Part shown: positions 29,357 through 38,978 of the stretch, piece by piece
Layout: each line of letters opens with the position of its first letter
Position numbering within the stretch: the stretch's first letter is position 1
DNA from: Methylophilus methylotrophus DSM 46235 = ATCC 53528
GTDB lineage: Bacteria > Pseudomonadota > Gammaproteobacteria > Burkholderiales > Methylophilaceae
Direction: 5' to 3'
NCBI RefSeq assembly: GCF_000378225.1
Contig: NZ_KB905141.1
Span: forward strand, 759,326-823,325
Length of the DNA: 64,000 nt
Notes under the pieces: generated by a model
Databases searched by the model: none
The model's input: only the letters and a program-made list of their open reading frames with translations
What the model was told of the DNA's origin: nothing
Position numbers and translations under genes: made by a program

Positions 29357-30052
29357 ATGATTAATGTATTTATAGGTTACGACCCTAAAGAAGTCGGTGC
29401 ATTCAGCGTGTTATCACATAGTATTCATGAGCATGCCTCCCAACCTGTCAGCATCACCCCCATCATGCTCTCCCAGCTTAAATCTATTTATAAGCGCGAG
29501 CGTAATCCATTGCAATCCACCGAATTTTCTTTTTCGAGATTTTTAACGCCTTATCTTTCAGCTTATGACGGCTGGAGTATCTTCATGGATTGCGACATGT
29601 TGATGACTGAAGATATCGTCAACTTGTGGAACATGCGTGATGACCGCTACGCCGTGATGTGCGTCAAACATGATCATCAACCCAAAGAAGATATCAAGTT
29701 TTTAAATACCGTTCAAACCAAGTACCAGAAAAAAAACTGGTCAAGCGTGATGATGTTTAACAACGCCAAATGCCATGCACTCACACCAGATTATGTGAAT
29801 ACCGCCACTGGCTTGGAGCTACATCAGTTCAAATGGCTGGCAACCGATGACCTGATCGGTGAAATTCCTGCCCGCTGGAACCACCTTGTAGGCTATAGCG
29901 AACCAAACTCCGGTGCCGCTCTGATCCATTTCACCCTTGGCGGACCTTACTTTAATGAATATAAAGACTGTGAACACGCGCAAGCCTGGTTTGATGCAAA
30001 ACAACGTGCATTACATGTCTCCCAACGCGAAGAAATCAACAACGCTGCCTGA
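29357..30052 (+). CDS. glycosyltransferase (GT8-like), Tad locus
   Basis: A 231-residue cytoplasmic protein that looks like a GT-A fold glycosyltransferase of the GT8 or related type: MINVFIGYDPKEVGAFSVLS at the N-terminus, DGWSIFMDCDMLMTEDI with a DxD-type metal/nucleotide-sugar motif (Asp-Cys-Asp near residues 77-79), NWSSVMMFNN, and a C-terminal ALIHFTLGGPYFNEYKDC. It starts the transcript that goes on to the TadE-like protein and CpaB, so it may glycosylate a pilus component. The donor and acceptor are unknown. Confidence 0.78.
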   Translation: MINVFIGYDPKEVGAFSVLSHSIHEHASQPVSITPIMLSQLKSIYKRERNPLQSTEFSFSRFLTPYLSAYDGWSIFMDCDMLMTEDIVNLWNMRDDRYAVMCVKHDHQPKEDIKFLNTVQTKYQKKNWSSVMMFNNAKCHALTPDYVNTATGLELHQFKWLATDDLIGEIPARWNHLVGYSEPNSGAALIHFTLGGPYFNEYKDCEHAQAWFDAKQRALHVSQREEINNAA

Positions 30053-30085
30053 AACCAAGCTGTTTGCATGTAAGACACCTGCCCC

Positions 30086-31663
30086 TTGATTAACCCTGTG
30101 AATGCCTTGAACCAGCACCTATCTTTCAGCAAACAAATGCAATTCCAGTGTGGCCAGGCCATGGTGGAATACGCCATTTTGTTTATTGTGCTCTCAATAC
30201 TATTTATTGGCGGTGCGGAACTCGGTATGGCCGCCCTAGCAAGTTATAAAAATACTGATGCAGCAAAAACGGGAATCAGTGAATATGCCGAGGTGAATCA
30301 GCGGAGATTGAATATATTAAATGCGGAGAAGCAATATTTGATTAGTTTGTCAGGATTCAATTGTAGGAAAATTCCTGAGAACGATCCCCTTGAAAGTTGT
30401 GCTCCAGACACAGAAGAAACTGGTATCTATGAAAATTTCATAAGATACATGGATGATCAAATTAGTGATCTTAATGATTTGAAAGACCAAATTTTAACCA
30501 AATATATTGTCCAATCCTGTCCAAACTACACAGGTACCGGCACGGAAAGTAATTGGAACGATAATGCACCCGATGACGACGTTTGTACAATATCTGAAGA
30601 CGAACTTAATTTAGTTACCCCAGCTAACCAAAGTGAGGGTCAAGACAAATTCAAGGTACTATTATTGATCTCTCATATCAAACTCTCGAAACTTCCATTA
30701 GATTCGAGCCAACCTCTTAGCCAAGCTAAAATTGTGATTGGCGATCATGCATCGCCAAGTTTCAGTCAGCCACTCTGCAACTCCGATGGCTCTTATGATG
30801 ATGGTTTGCCAATTATTGATCTTGATGGTGACGGTGACCTGGACGAACGTTACGTTTACCGTGAATATACAGATGTAGATAATAATCGCCAGATTTATGA
30901 AACAGGTAATGTTCTTTACTTATTTAACCCCTTACCAATTGACGTCAGCTCCTGCCAAGGTACAGATAGTGCCCGCAACAATCAAAGCAAGTTGAGCATA
31001 CTTGTTGGTGGATATGGCAAGCCCGATGATCCTCTCTTTGTTCCGGGATTACCAAAACTAAACCAAGCCATGTACGGAATGTACAAAAATGATTTGAATG
31101 GAAACTTGATCCCACCCGGTAAAATGTGCACGTCTGATGACGACTGTCCGAATCAGCCGAATGAAGATTTGTATATTGGCAGTGTTGGACCATCAGGTTA
31201 TTACAGGTGGAATAAGGGTAGTGATGGAAGCGGCACACAAGACCTATTTAAATATACCGTTAACAATGTTAATGATGATTTACTAAACGGTTTCAGGCCA
31301 GCTATGCAGATTGATTGCAACGTATCTTCCAACCATGAGGAGTCAGTAATCAATGATATTAACTGTCAAACACTTCACTCAAAAGTAAGAATACACACCC
31401 GCTACCGTAAAATATTCGAAGGCTTTTTAACTTTTGGCTTGCAAGAGTTGAATGTAGCCGATGGCGATTTGGAAAATGCATTAAAACTTTTTTACAATCC
31501 CAACAATGTTGGCGTCGCCGGTAGTAATCAGCTGAATGGCACTATTGATTCAGAGATAGGGTCTTTGGGTGCGAATGGCATTCCGACGGTCAAGCGTCAT
31601 AAAGACTTTAGAGGGTGCTATGAAGTAGATGTTGCAACTAACCAGATCAGCGCCTGTAACTAA
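30086..31663 (+). CDS. large TadE-like minor pseudopilin
   Basis: A protein of up to 525 residues. Near the N-terminus CGQAMVEYAILFIVLSILFI has the G/XXXXEY processing motif of Flp and TadE-type prepilins followed by a hydrophobic helix. The rest is predicted extracellular, rich in Asn, Asp and Cys, and includes IDLDGDGDLDERY at about residues 244-256, a DxDxDGxxD calcium-loop-like motif. Ordinary TadE proteins are about 150-200 residues, so the C-terminal region is an unusual extension, perhaps a tip adhesin. The start is uncertain: TTG at 30086, GTG at 30098 or ATG at 30137, none with a clear ribosome site. The coding sequence is visibly more AT-rich than the housekeeping genes. Confidence 0.75.
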   Translation: MINPVNALNQHLSFSKQMQFQCGQAMVEYAILFIVLSILFIGGAELGMAALASYKNTDAAKTGISEYAEVNQRRLNILNAEKQYLISLSGFNCRKIPENDPLESCAPDTEETGIYENFIRYMDDQISDLNDLKDQILTKYIVQSCPNYTGTGTESNWNDNAPDDDVCTISEDELNLVTPANQSEGQDKFKVLLLISHIKLSKLPLDSSQPLSQAKIVIGDHASPSFSQPLCNSDGSYDDGLPIIDLDGDGDLDERYVYREYTDVDNNRQIYETGNVLYLFNPLPIDVSSCQGTDSARNNQSKLSILVGGYGKPDDPLFVPGLPKLNQAMYGMYKNDLNGNLIPPGKMCTSDDDCPNQPNEDLYIGSVGPSGYYRWNKGSDGSGTQDLFKYTVNNVNDDLLNGFRPAMQIDCNVSSNHEESVINDINCQTLHSKVRIHTRYRKIFEGFLTFGLQELNVADGDLENALKLFYNPNNVGVAGSNQLNGTIDSEIGSLGANGIPTVKRHKDFRGCYEVDVATNQISACN

Positions 31664-31686
31664 ATTAATTGAATGAACGAAAAAAA

Positions 31687-32757
31687 ATGGCTCAGCAAAG
31701 CAAACGAGTAGGTAATCCCAGAATGATCTTGATCGTGTTAATTGTTTTGATATTGATTGGCATGATTGGTTATATATTGTTAGGTGGAAAAAAATCCTCA
31801 GAAACTCCCGAAAACCAAATCCCTGTTGGTCGCGTAGCCATACCACTTGCCAACAGGGATATTAAACTGGGGGAGCGAATTTCACCAGGTCATATCAGGC
31901 TCTCTTACAGACTACCAGAGGCCATTCCTGAAGATGCCATCTTGCGTCAAGATTTCCTTATTGGCCGCTATGCAACAGAGCCTATCGCAGCAGCTACGTA
32001 TTTTTCTGATAACAATATCTCAGAGCCTAACGTAAGGGGTGGTTATTCTGCAGTGACCAAACCTGGCAAGCGTGTCGTTGTGCTGGATGCGTCAGTGCTG
32101 CCTGGAACGATAGGCACGTTAAAAGTCGGGGATCATATTGATTTGCTTGCGATAGGTACTTCTGGAAATCAATCCAGTTCAGCGGATGCAAAAAGTGCTT
32201 ATCAAACAAAAGTTGAAAGTAGCCCCGTGTCTATAGAGGGTGGTGGCATAAGTCCTGGAGATATGAATGCCAAAGCTAGGCAACCAAGAAACAAAAGCGG
32301 TACCCCACCAGTACTAGGGGCCACAACGGCAAGTCTTGTAGCAGAAAATGCCGTGGTATTAAAAGTCCCCGACAGAGGCAGGGATCGCGAAACGGTTGTC
32401 TTGGAAATGGCACCCCAAGATGCACATGTCACCATCCTGATGGTGAGTGCAGGGGCAACGATGCGTGCAGTATTCAGGCCATCTCTCGATGAGAGCCGTT
32501 TAACCAAAGAAAGCGAAGTCAAAATCACCACTCGCCTGCCAAAACCTGAACCTGATCCAGACAAAATCACAATTATTACAGGTACTGTACGCCGTAATTC
32601 CAGACCAGATTCACGCCTCTATGCGGAAGGAAATGAAAACTATAATCCATCCAATGGCAACGGCGTCATTAAAAACGAACGCTATTCAGACTCTACTCAG
32701 CGTGATGTGCCGAATGTTATTTTAATGCCATCAAATCAAGCAACGGTTTATCAATAA
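31687..32757 (+). CDS. cpaB: Flp pilus assembly protein CpaB/RcpC
   Basis: A 356-residue protein anchored by one N-terminal helix (MILIVLIVLILIGMIGYILL) with a periplasmic SAF domain: VPLANRDI-type segment VAIPLANRDIKLGERISPGH and later KPGKRVVVLDASVLPGTIGT, LKVGDHIDLLAIG, then the C-terminal RcpC-like part VVLEMAPQDAHVTILMVSAG. CpaB helps the secretin channel of the Tad system. The ATG at 31687 is chosen; an in-frame TTG at 31669 is also possible. It lies 23 bases after the TadE-like gene. It has extra low-complexity Ser/Pro/Asn segments around residues 160-210 and at the C-terminus. Confidence 0.88.
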   Translation: MAQQSKRVGNPRMILIVLIVLILIGMIGYILLGGKKSSETPENQIPVGRVAIPLANRDIKLGERISPGHIRLSYRLPEAIPEDAILRQDFLIGRYATEPIAAATYFSDNNISEPNVRGGYSAVTKPGKRVVVLDASVLPGTIGTLKVGDHIDLLAIGTSGNQSSSADAKSAYQTKVESSPVSIEGGGISPGDMNAKARQPRNKSGTPPVLGATTASLVAENAVVLKVPDRGRDRETVVLEMAPQDAHVTILMVSAGATMRAVFRPSLDESRLTKESEVKITTRLPKPEPDPDKITIITGTVRRNSRPDSRLYAEGNENYNPSNGNGVIKNERYSDSTQRDVPNVILMPSNQATVYQ

Positions 32758-32765
32758 CCCAATCA

Positions 32766-33104
32766 TCATTTTACAATTTCAAGAGCGTCGCCCAGATTAA
32801 TGTCAACAGCACATCCTTGATTAACCTCTAGAACAGATAATGCCTGCTTATAAAACGCTGTTATTTTCCAGGGGCGTAAACCATGTTCAATATGGATCAC
32901 AACATTTTTGTGATCCATAAAGATTGCATCAATTGGGAATCTCATAAAATGTGTATGAATCTGCTTACAAGGCTTGATCAGCAATCCTTCACCTGAATTA
33001 AGCGCTTTTCTGAACATCAGCCCGCGTAAACGAGAGAAATAACCATCTGCAACATTCAAAGTGCTAACAATAGTGCGTTGGGAATGTAGGATCATCACTT
33101 TCAT
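32766..33104 (-). CDS. DUF192 family protein
   Basis: A 112-residue DUF192 protein: DGYFSRLRGLMFRKALNSGE, then IHTHFMRFPIDAIFMDHKN and the VLEVNQGCAVD segment with the conserved acid. There is no signal peptide, unlike many family members. The function is unknown. It is the last gene of the minus-strand Tad operon, one base after tadC, and converges on cpaB. Confidence 0.85.
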   Translation of the reverse strand: MKVMILHSQRTIVSTLNVADGYFSRLRGLMFRKALNSGEGLLIKPCKQIHTHFMRFPIDAIFMDHKNVVIHIEHGLRPWKITAFYKQALSVLEVNQGCAVDINLGDALEIVK

Positions 33105-33105
33105 A

Positions 33106-33960
33106 TCAAGCTCTGGACATAATTACTTGGAACATCCTGATGATTCTGATTGCACTGGGGCCCACTGCCACCATGAGTATAGGAGGAAGAATGCAAAGCA
33201 TCATGGGAAACATCATATAGATGGGAATGCGCTCAGCTTTTTTTAGAAGCTCGGACTCAATTTCTTTCAGTTGAGTGGTTGCATGGTGTCTTAAAACGCC
33301 ACCCAATGCAGCGCCCGTCTGATCGGCTTGTATCATGGCGGCAACCACATCTGTCACTGAGCGCTCATTCGCTCTGGCGCTCCATAGTTTAAGTGCTTCA
33401 TTTCGCCTTCTACCTTGTTGCATGGCGTCCATCATGACCGCTAAATCAAAATATAAAGGATGCTTTGGATTGGACTCTCTGACAACATGTTGCAATGCAG
33501 ACTCAAAGGCCAATCCACTTTCCATCACAGCTACAATACTTTGAAGTGCGTTGGGTAATTCAAAGCGAATTCTTTGACTTCTAAGCCTTTTACTGCGTTT
33601 GATAAACCAAGTGATCAGCATCGTCACTAAAACACCTAGCAACAACCCTATCATCGGCGTACTAAACTTCGCCAGTCCAAATAGATATTTAATGAGCAAC
33701 CCTAGGCCTGCGCCAAAGCCAAATAAGGCAAAGTAACCTAAAGGTGTACTTAAAAAGTGAGTTAAAAAATAGAGCAGTTTATCGGAACCCACCAGACCAT
33801 AATCGCCAGCCGATAAATTGATTTCTGGAGTTGCATTTTTCTGCTCATCAAATCCAAAGCTGAGACGATCTCTGACATTAGATCGCCAGATAGATACTCT
33901 CATCCAGTTTGCAAAGACAAAAAGCAGTGCCACTAAAAAAATGATGAAGATAATCGACAT
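33106..33960 (-). CDS. tadC: Tad pilus inner-membrane platform protein TadC
   Basis: A 284-residue type II secretion F-domain protein: an N-terminal helix (FIIFLVALLFVFANWM), paired helices near residues 75-120, the cytoplasmic F domain (ELPNALQSIVAVMESGLAFE, then ALGGVLRHHATTQLKEIESE), and C-terminal helices. With TadB it forms the platform on which the CpaF ATPase drives Flp assembly. Three bases separate it from tadB. Confidence 0.92.
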   Translation of the reverse strand: MSIIFIIFLVALLFVFANWMRVSIWRSNVRDRLSFGFDEQKNATPEINLSAGDYGLVGSDKLLYFLTHFLSTPLGYFALFGFGAGLGLLIKYLFGLAKFSTPMIGLLLGVLVTMLITWFIKRSKRLRSQRIRFELPNALQSIVAVMESGLAFESALQHVVRESNPKHPLYFDLAVMMDAMQQGRRRNEALKLWSARANERSVTDVVAAMIQADQTGAALGGVLRHHATTQLKEIESELLKKAERIPIYMMFPMMLCILPPILMVAVGPSAIRIIRMFQVIMSRA

Positions 33961-33963
33961 TTT

Positions 33964-34917
33964 TTATTCCATTTTGATTTTGGCTAATTTTCTAAGCCAC
34001 AAAAAACCAATTAAGGTGAGGCCACCCGCATAGATGTAAATCTTTTCGCCTATCGGATCATTAACCATCTCAACGACCAAGTCCGGTCTGACTTTATATT
34101 GCAAAAACACTAAGAGTGGTGGAATCAGACTTAGCACGATGGAGCCTAACTTTGCCTGGGTTGTGAGCGTATTGATCCGCTGCTCAATCTTTCTTCTAAA
34201 CTCTATCGACTCCAGGATGTGTTCCAAAACGGATGCCATTTGGCCACCAGACTCCCATTTGACTCTGATGCCAGTTGATAGCAATCGACAACTTTTAGTG
34301 TCCCAGAAATCAGACCAGTCTTTCCATACCGCAATTGGCGACTGTCCTAGTTGCAACTGATTCAGCACTTGTGCAATCGAGTCCCGGATAGGGTTTTCTG
34401 CGTTTTTTGACGTGGCATGTAAAGCCTGAATTGGAGTGCCCCCTGCACGCATTGTCGTTAACATACTGTTAATCAATCCCGGCAATTGCAAATCCATTTT
34501 TTTTTGCTGTCGCTCTGCCAACAATCTCCAGACCATGAATATCGTCAAAGGCGCCAAAAAAATAACTGCAACACTAGCCCCTAAATTTTGAGTGGTCATA
34601 AATGTAGCTAATGCTGTGATGAAAGAAACAATCGCAAGGATAGATACTCCTTCCAGGAGACCGAAACGAAAACCTGCTCTTTTGATAATAATATCCAGCG
34701 TCCGTGTAAATAGGCTACGCAGTAACAGTTGTCGAATAGCAGTCACTTGCAACAGATTGGCAGCGCCTTCCCAGAGCGACACCTGATCAGGCTCATCGCT
34801 ATCAAATCCAAAAGTCAGCCTTTCAAAAACTTTCTGGCGACGACCTTCCTGCTGGATATCGTAGACCAGATATACAAGTAGGATCAAAAGAATGATGATG
34901 AAAAATATCATTGGCAC
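33964..34917 (-). CDS. tadB: Tad pilus inner-membrane platform protein TadB
   Basis: A 317-residue type II secretion F-domain protein with four predicted transmembrane helices. Seen: LPGLINSMLTTMRAGGTPIQ and ESGGQMASVLEHILESIEFR in the cytoplasmic F domain, and the C-terminal KIYIYAGGLTLIGFLWLRK helix. It pairs with TadC encoded next to it. Confidence 0.92.
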   Translation of the reverse strand: MPMIFFIIILLILLVYLVYDIQQEGRRQKVFERLTFGFDSDEPDQVSLWEGAANLLQVTAIRQLLLRSLFTRTLDIIIKRAGFRFGLLEGVSILAIVSFITALATFMTTQNLGASVAVIFLAPLTIFMVWRLLAERQQKKMDLQLPGLINSMLTTMRAGGTPIQALHATSKNAENPIRDSIAQVLNQLQLGQSPIAVWKDWSDFWDTKSCRLLSTGIRVKWESGGQMASVLEHILESIEFRRKIEQRINTLTTQAKLGSIVLSLIPPLLVFLQYKVRPDLVVEMVNDPIGEKIYIYAGGLTLIGFLWLRKLAKIKME

Positions 34918-34952
34918 GGCGTCTAAAGTTGCGATACTGTCAACTTGAATGA

Positions 34953-36338
34953 TCAGAAAAGATCATGGCTCACATCTATACCTCGCTCATGCATCAGCTT
35001 CAAAAGATTTGGAATAATCCCACTTGAGCGCATCACCATTTCATCACCCTCTCTCTTGGTGACAAAAATATCTTGCATAAGCACTGTTCCCTCCTCCATT
35101 CCCGTAATTTCAGTAATATTCGATACTCGGCGGGTACCATCCGAATAGCGGTTCACGTGTACGATCAAATGCACGGCAGACGCAATCTGCTCACGCAGAA
35201 CACGCTGGGGCAAATCAAGCTCAGCCATCAACATCATGGTCTCCAGTCTGGCAAGGGTGTCGCGTGGACTATTCGAATGTAGAGTAGCCAATGAACCATC
35301 ATGGCCAGTATTCATTGCCTGCAACATATCAAGTGCCTCTGCACCTCTGACCTCGCCCACAATTATTCTGTCAGGACGCATGCGAAGCGAGTTCTTGACT
35401 AAATCCCGAATTGTAACGGAGCCCATGCCCTCTGTGTTTGCAGGTCTTGCTTCTAGTTGAACCACATGCTTTTGATTCAGTTGCAATTCAGCCGTATCTT
35501 CAATACTCACAATGCGCTCGCCTTCACCAATATGCTGCGACAAACAGTTGAGCATTGTTGTCTTACCTGAGCCCGTTCCACCTGACACGACAATATTAAG
35601 CTGAGCTTGAACAGCGAATTTTAAGAATTCCGCAGCCTCAAAAGTGAGTGCCCCACCCGCCACAAGCTCATTCACATCGAGGATATTTCGCATAAAACGT
35701 CGAATCGACATCGTGGGACCTCGTAGCGCTAGCGGTGGAATGATCACATTGACGCGGCTACCATCTGCTAACCTGGCGTCAGCCATAGGCGAAGATTCGT
35801 CTACACGTCTGCCCACTCTCGAAAGTATCCTTTCGATGGTTAACATCAGATGATCATCGTCATGAAAGTGGATATCCGTCAACTCTAATAATCCATGTTT
35901 TTCAACATAGATCTGGTGTGCTCCATTTACAAGGATGTCTGAAATCGTCCGGTCAGTCATCAGGGGTGAAAGAGGGCCCAATCCCATTACCTCGTAAATC
36001 AAGTCCTCGACCAGACGGCTACGTTCAATTCTGGTGAGCGGCATGGCTTCTTGGGCTAAAGCATTATTGACATACTCTTTCACAGCCACTTCAATCTGTT
36101 CCAGCGTCGCCACACTGACTGCCTGCGGATTGAGCATTTCAATCAAAGACTTATGTAATCTGTGACGAATTTCTGCATATGAAGAAGCCTGACTATTTTG
36201 CGGTTGTTTGGTCGTCAGTAAATTTGACTCCAGAGTTGTTTGCCCAAGCGCGACCAAACGTTCAGATAACAAGTTATATTGATTGGTCTCTTGTTTCCTG
36301 AGCTCAGTTCTTAAATTATTGACTTGCTCTTCAGACAT
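34953..36338 (-). CDS. cpaF: Tad pilus assembly ATPase CpaF (TadA)
   Basis: A 461-residue secretion ATPase of the PilT/VirB11 type. Seen: RLVEDLIYEVMGLGPLSPLM, Walker A VSGGTGSGKTTMLN near residues 257-270, the Asp box IVSIEDTAELQL, and Walker B/His box RMRPDRIIVGEVRGAEALDM then GHDGSLATLHSNSPRD. It powers Flp pilus polymerisation and possibly retraction. It directly abuts cpaE. Confidence 0.96.
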   Translation of the reverse strand: MSEEQVNNLRTELRKQETNQYNLLSERLVALGQTTLESNLLTTKQPQNSQASSYAEIRHRLHKSLIEMLNPQAVSVATLEQIEVAVKEYVNNALAQEAMPLTRIERSRLVEDLIYEVMGLGPLSPLMTDRTISDILVNGAHQIYVEKHGLLELTDIHFHDDDHLMLTIERILSRVGRRVDESSPMADARLADGSRVNVIIPPLALRGPTMSIRRFMRNILDVNELVAGGALTFEAAEFLKFAVQAQLNIVVSGGTGSGKTTMLNCLSQHIGEGERIVSIEDTAELQLNQKHVVQLEARPANTEGMGSVTIRDLVKNSLRMRPDRIIVGEVRGAEALDMLQAMNTGHDGSLATLHSNSPRDTLARLETMMLMAELDLPQRVLREQIASAVHLIVHVNRYSDGTRRVSNITEITGMEEGTVLMQDIFVTKREGDEMVMRSSGIIPNLLKLMHERGIDVSHDLF

Positions 36339-37538
36339 TTAAATATCCATCCAGTTTTTAAATTGACGAGCATATCTTTCAAACACCGTTTCACTCACCT
36401 CAGGCTCCATTTCGGAGCCAGCAATTTTTGCCACCAGTTGGTTCACTGCTGCAGTGATACGCCGATCTGGATACATTTGGGAATAAGCACGCCCTGTATT
36501 TGTGGCAATCGTGGCATGTACATCATAAGGAATAATGCTATCAATAGGCCAAGCAAGTGCCTCTGCACAAAGGTCTGGTGTAATATTGCCTTGAAAATCA
36601 GTGTAGCGATTCAAAACAACTCTGATACGTTTTTCCCCGTAGCCAGCTTGCTGCAAAATATCCAGATTATGTTTGGCACTCCTCAGTGAAGGCACAACAG
36701 CCTCTGTCACAAGAACAATCTCATCACACAAATCCATCAAGGATAAATTAAGGCTGGAGAGTAATGGAAAGGTATCAACAACTGTCCATTTGAATGCGCC
36801 CTTGGAGACAAGTAATATCTTTGTAAGCTGATCTTCTGTGTAATCCACACCAAGTGGATCATTGGTATTGTGTGCTAACACATGCACGCCACTCTGCTCG
36901 TGAAGTGTCATAAAATCGGATAACAACTGATTATCAAGACGTTTATACTCGGCAACTGCATCCTTCAACCATCTTTGTGGCCTCAAATCAAGCATGGGCG
37001 CAACATTCGGTGCCTGGATGTTTGCATCAATCAAAGCGACACTGGCTTCACCGTAGAGTTTGGCAAGACCAATTGCGATATTGCATGATAGAGAGGTTTT
37101 GCCGACACCGCCTTTGCTTGAAAAACACATAACAGATTTACCTGTGCGAGCGGGCTGAATGATCGCCTGCTCGCTTTGCATATGCATCGCTTTTTCAATG
37201 ATGGCAAAAACCTCTTCGTCCATGACGGGTTGGAGAAGCACCTCACCTGCACCAGTGCGAATAGCTCTTGCCATTAAATCAGCACCCATTTTATCGGCAC
37301 TGACAGCAACCAACCGATTTCTGACATTGGCTAACTGCTCAAGCGTCAGCATGCCAGCCTCATGATTTCGTGTCAGATCCAAGAAGACCAATTGCGCTTC
37401 AAACTGCAATGCCAGTTCAATGCCCTGGCCCATTGTTTCTGCCGTTCTCAAGCTCACCGCAGCATTGCCAAATCTTAGGCATGCTGCTTGCACTTGCTGC
37501 CTAAAAGCTTGATGAGCACTGATGATCAGTATACGCAT
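36339..37538 (-). CDS. cpaE: Tad pilus localisation protein CpaE/TadZ
   Basis: A 399-residue protein: an N-terminal receiver-like domain (MRILIISAHQAFRQQVQAAC, LVFLDLTRNHEAGM) followed by a ParA/MinD ATPase with deviant Walker A SSKGGVGKTSLSCNIA near residues 138-153 and ALIDANIQAPN. CpaE/TadZ proteins mark the pole and recruit the assembly machine. The receiver domain keeps an Asp (LDL) but is probably a pseudo-receiver, as in other TadZ proteins. Confidence 0.93.
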   Translation of the reverse strand: MRILIISAHQAFRQQVQAACLRFGNAAVSLRTAETMGQGIELALQFEAQLVFLDLTRNHEAGMLTLEQLANVRNRLVAVSADKMGADLMARAIRTGAGEVLLQPVMDEEVFAIIEKAMHMQSEQAIIQPARTGKSVMCFSSKGGVGKTSLSCNIAIGLAKLYGEASVALIDANIQAPNVAPMLDLRPQRWLKDAVAEYKRLDNQLLSDFMTLHEQSGVHVLAHNTNDPLGVDYTEDQLTKILLVSKGAFKWTVVDTFPLLSSLNLSLMDLCDEIVLVTEAVVPSLRSAKHNLDILQQAGYGEKRIRVVLNRYTDFQGNITPDLCAEALAWPIDSIIPYDVHATIATNTGRAYSQMYPDRRITAAVNQLVAKIAGSEMEPEVSETVFERYARQFKNWMDI

Positions 37539-37542
37539 AGCA

Positions 37543-38196
37543 TTATTCCCCAGTTCTGGCGTGACTGATGCTGACTGACACCTCTTTTTGATCCATTACG
37601 GATTGAAGCTCCTTTTTTGTGGGATCTATCAGGTGGTATGGTGCAATTCGGATCGCTTCAGCATAGGCTGCAATTGCACGATTCTTTAAGCCAAGAGCCG
37701 CCAGAACACGTGCATTGAGTCTGCGGACCTTGAAATCTTGTGGCGCTAACTGGGTAGCTAAAATACTTGGAGACAAAGCATCACCAAATGCCTGCCTATC
37801 TCCAGACTTACCGAGCTTGTAATAAGACTGTGCGATCTGCGCATGCCAAATAGCAGAGTTAGGTTCAAACTCTGAGAGTTTTTTATAATGCTCAATCGCC
37901 TCTTCGAAGGTTTCAGCTGCAAAAGCGCAATCTGCAATCAATTTATGCGCCAGTGGAACCTGTGTTTTATCCTGGCTTAGAATGAGGTCTGGAATATGCT
38001 TTTTTAACCTGGCCTGAATGGCCGGGCACTTTGCTTTAGCAAGCTTAGGATTTTTTACGAGCGCTTCCACCTCGGGCTTATGCTTCTCAAGCATGGTTTC
38101 AGAAACTGCAGTCCCCCAGTTCTTTAAAAAGGTGGCGACGAAAAAAATCACCAACACAAACAAACTACCCACTAATAACTTTGTTTTTTTAGTCAT
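37543..38196 (-). CDS. TPR protein of the Tad operon (TadD-like)
   Basis: A 217-residue protein with one N-terminal membrane helix (LLVGSLFVLVIFFVATFLK) and two or three tetratricopeptide repeats (AAETFEEAIEHYKKLSEFEP, IWHAQIAQSYYKLGK, then AALGLKNRAIAAYAEAIRIA). TadD in other systems is a TPR outer-membrane lipoprotein; this one has no lipobox and is probably inner-membrane anchored. It lies in the operon between the lipoprotein and cpaE. The order of genes suggests a TadD-like scaffold role. Confidence 0.75.
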   Translation of the reverse strand: MTKKTKLLVGSLFVLVIFFVATFLKNWGTAVSETMLEKHKPEVEALVKNPKLAKAKCPAIQARLKKHIPDLILSQDKTQVPLAHKLIADCAFAAETFEEAIEHYKKLSEFEPNSAIWHAQIAQSYYKLGKSGDRQAFGDALSPSILATQLAPQDFKVRRLNARVLAALGLKNRAIAAYAEAIRIAPYHLIDPTKKELQSVMDQKEVSVSISHARTGE

Positions 38197-38216
38197 GTCA
38201 CTACCGACTTACACGA

Positions 38217-38978
38217 TTAATTCATCTGATAAAAAGGATCATTAAAAGCATCCGATGATTTATTTCTCGATGCTGGTAGATACAAGTGCTTGTCTATTCG
38301 ATTGGCATAGTAAATATCGGTTGTTCTACTGATAAAAACTCCTTTATCCACAATGGAAGATGTCATGATGATTTCCATGTTGGGCGCTAAGTTAAAATCT
38401 CCCACATCTAATGCAGCACCAGTTGCCAATAATGAACCGTCCACCCCAAGAATATCGCCGATATTCCTAATGACTACCAAACCCGCGGCCAGACTGGTAA
38501 ATTTGTATTTATCACTGGTCAGAGTAGTTCTTAAAGAGTTGTACTCAATCATTTGTATTTTGTAGTTGTAAATATAACTACCTGGCTTTTGCGTACTGAC
38601 TTTAATACCTTTTTGTACAAGGGCAGTAATCAGAAAATCATTGAAGGCCGTTGTGAAGGGAGTCTGTCTGGTTTGTAAATGAATATAAATAGGTTTTTTA
38701 TCCAGCTTTTTTTCTTGAATGGTGGCAATCAGTTGCGTCACCATATCTTCGGCCACTAGTTGCCACTGTTTTGAAGATTGAATTTGGCCCTGATGCTCAC
38801 CTTCTACATCAACATTTTCAGGAGTCGGTGCCGAGGGTGTGGATGGCATCGCGAAGCGTGATACACAGCCAGTTAAGTCAAGCATTAAGTTGCACATGGC
38901 AATCAACATGATGAGTTTAGTACGTTTATAGAAAGCTTTTAAATGATTCATAAGGTGCATTTCGAAATCCATCATCAT
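38217..38978 (-). CDS. Tad-locus lipoprotein, paralogue of 48577-49302
   Basis: A protein of up to 253 residues with a lipoprotein signal ending in LMLDLTGC, so membrane-attached through that Cys. The start at 38978 overlaps the cpaC stop (ATGA); a start at 38951 (MNHLKAFYKRTK) is also possible. The body (TQLIATIQEKKLDKKPIYIH, FNDFLITALVQKGIKVSTQK, EIIMTSSIVDKGVFISRTTD) is similar in arrangement to the lipoprotein at 48577. In the operon it occupies the place where other Tad loci have RcpB, which partners the secretin. The exact family is not known to me. Confidence 0.7.
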   Translation of the reverse strand: MMMDFEMHLMNHLKAFYKRTKLIMLIAMCNLMLDLTGCVSRFAMPSTPSAPTPENVDVEGEHQGQIQSSKQWQLVAEDMVTQLIATIQEKKLDKKPIYIHLQTRQTPFTTAFNDFLITALVQKGIKVSTQKPGSYIYNYKIQMIEYNSLRTTLTSDKYKFTSLAAGLVVIRNIGDILGVDGSLLATGAALDVGDFNLAPNMEIIMTSSIVDKGVFISRTTDIYYANRIDKHLYLPASRNKSSDAFNDPFYQMN

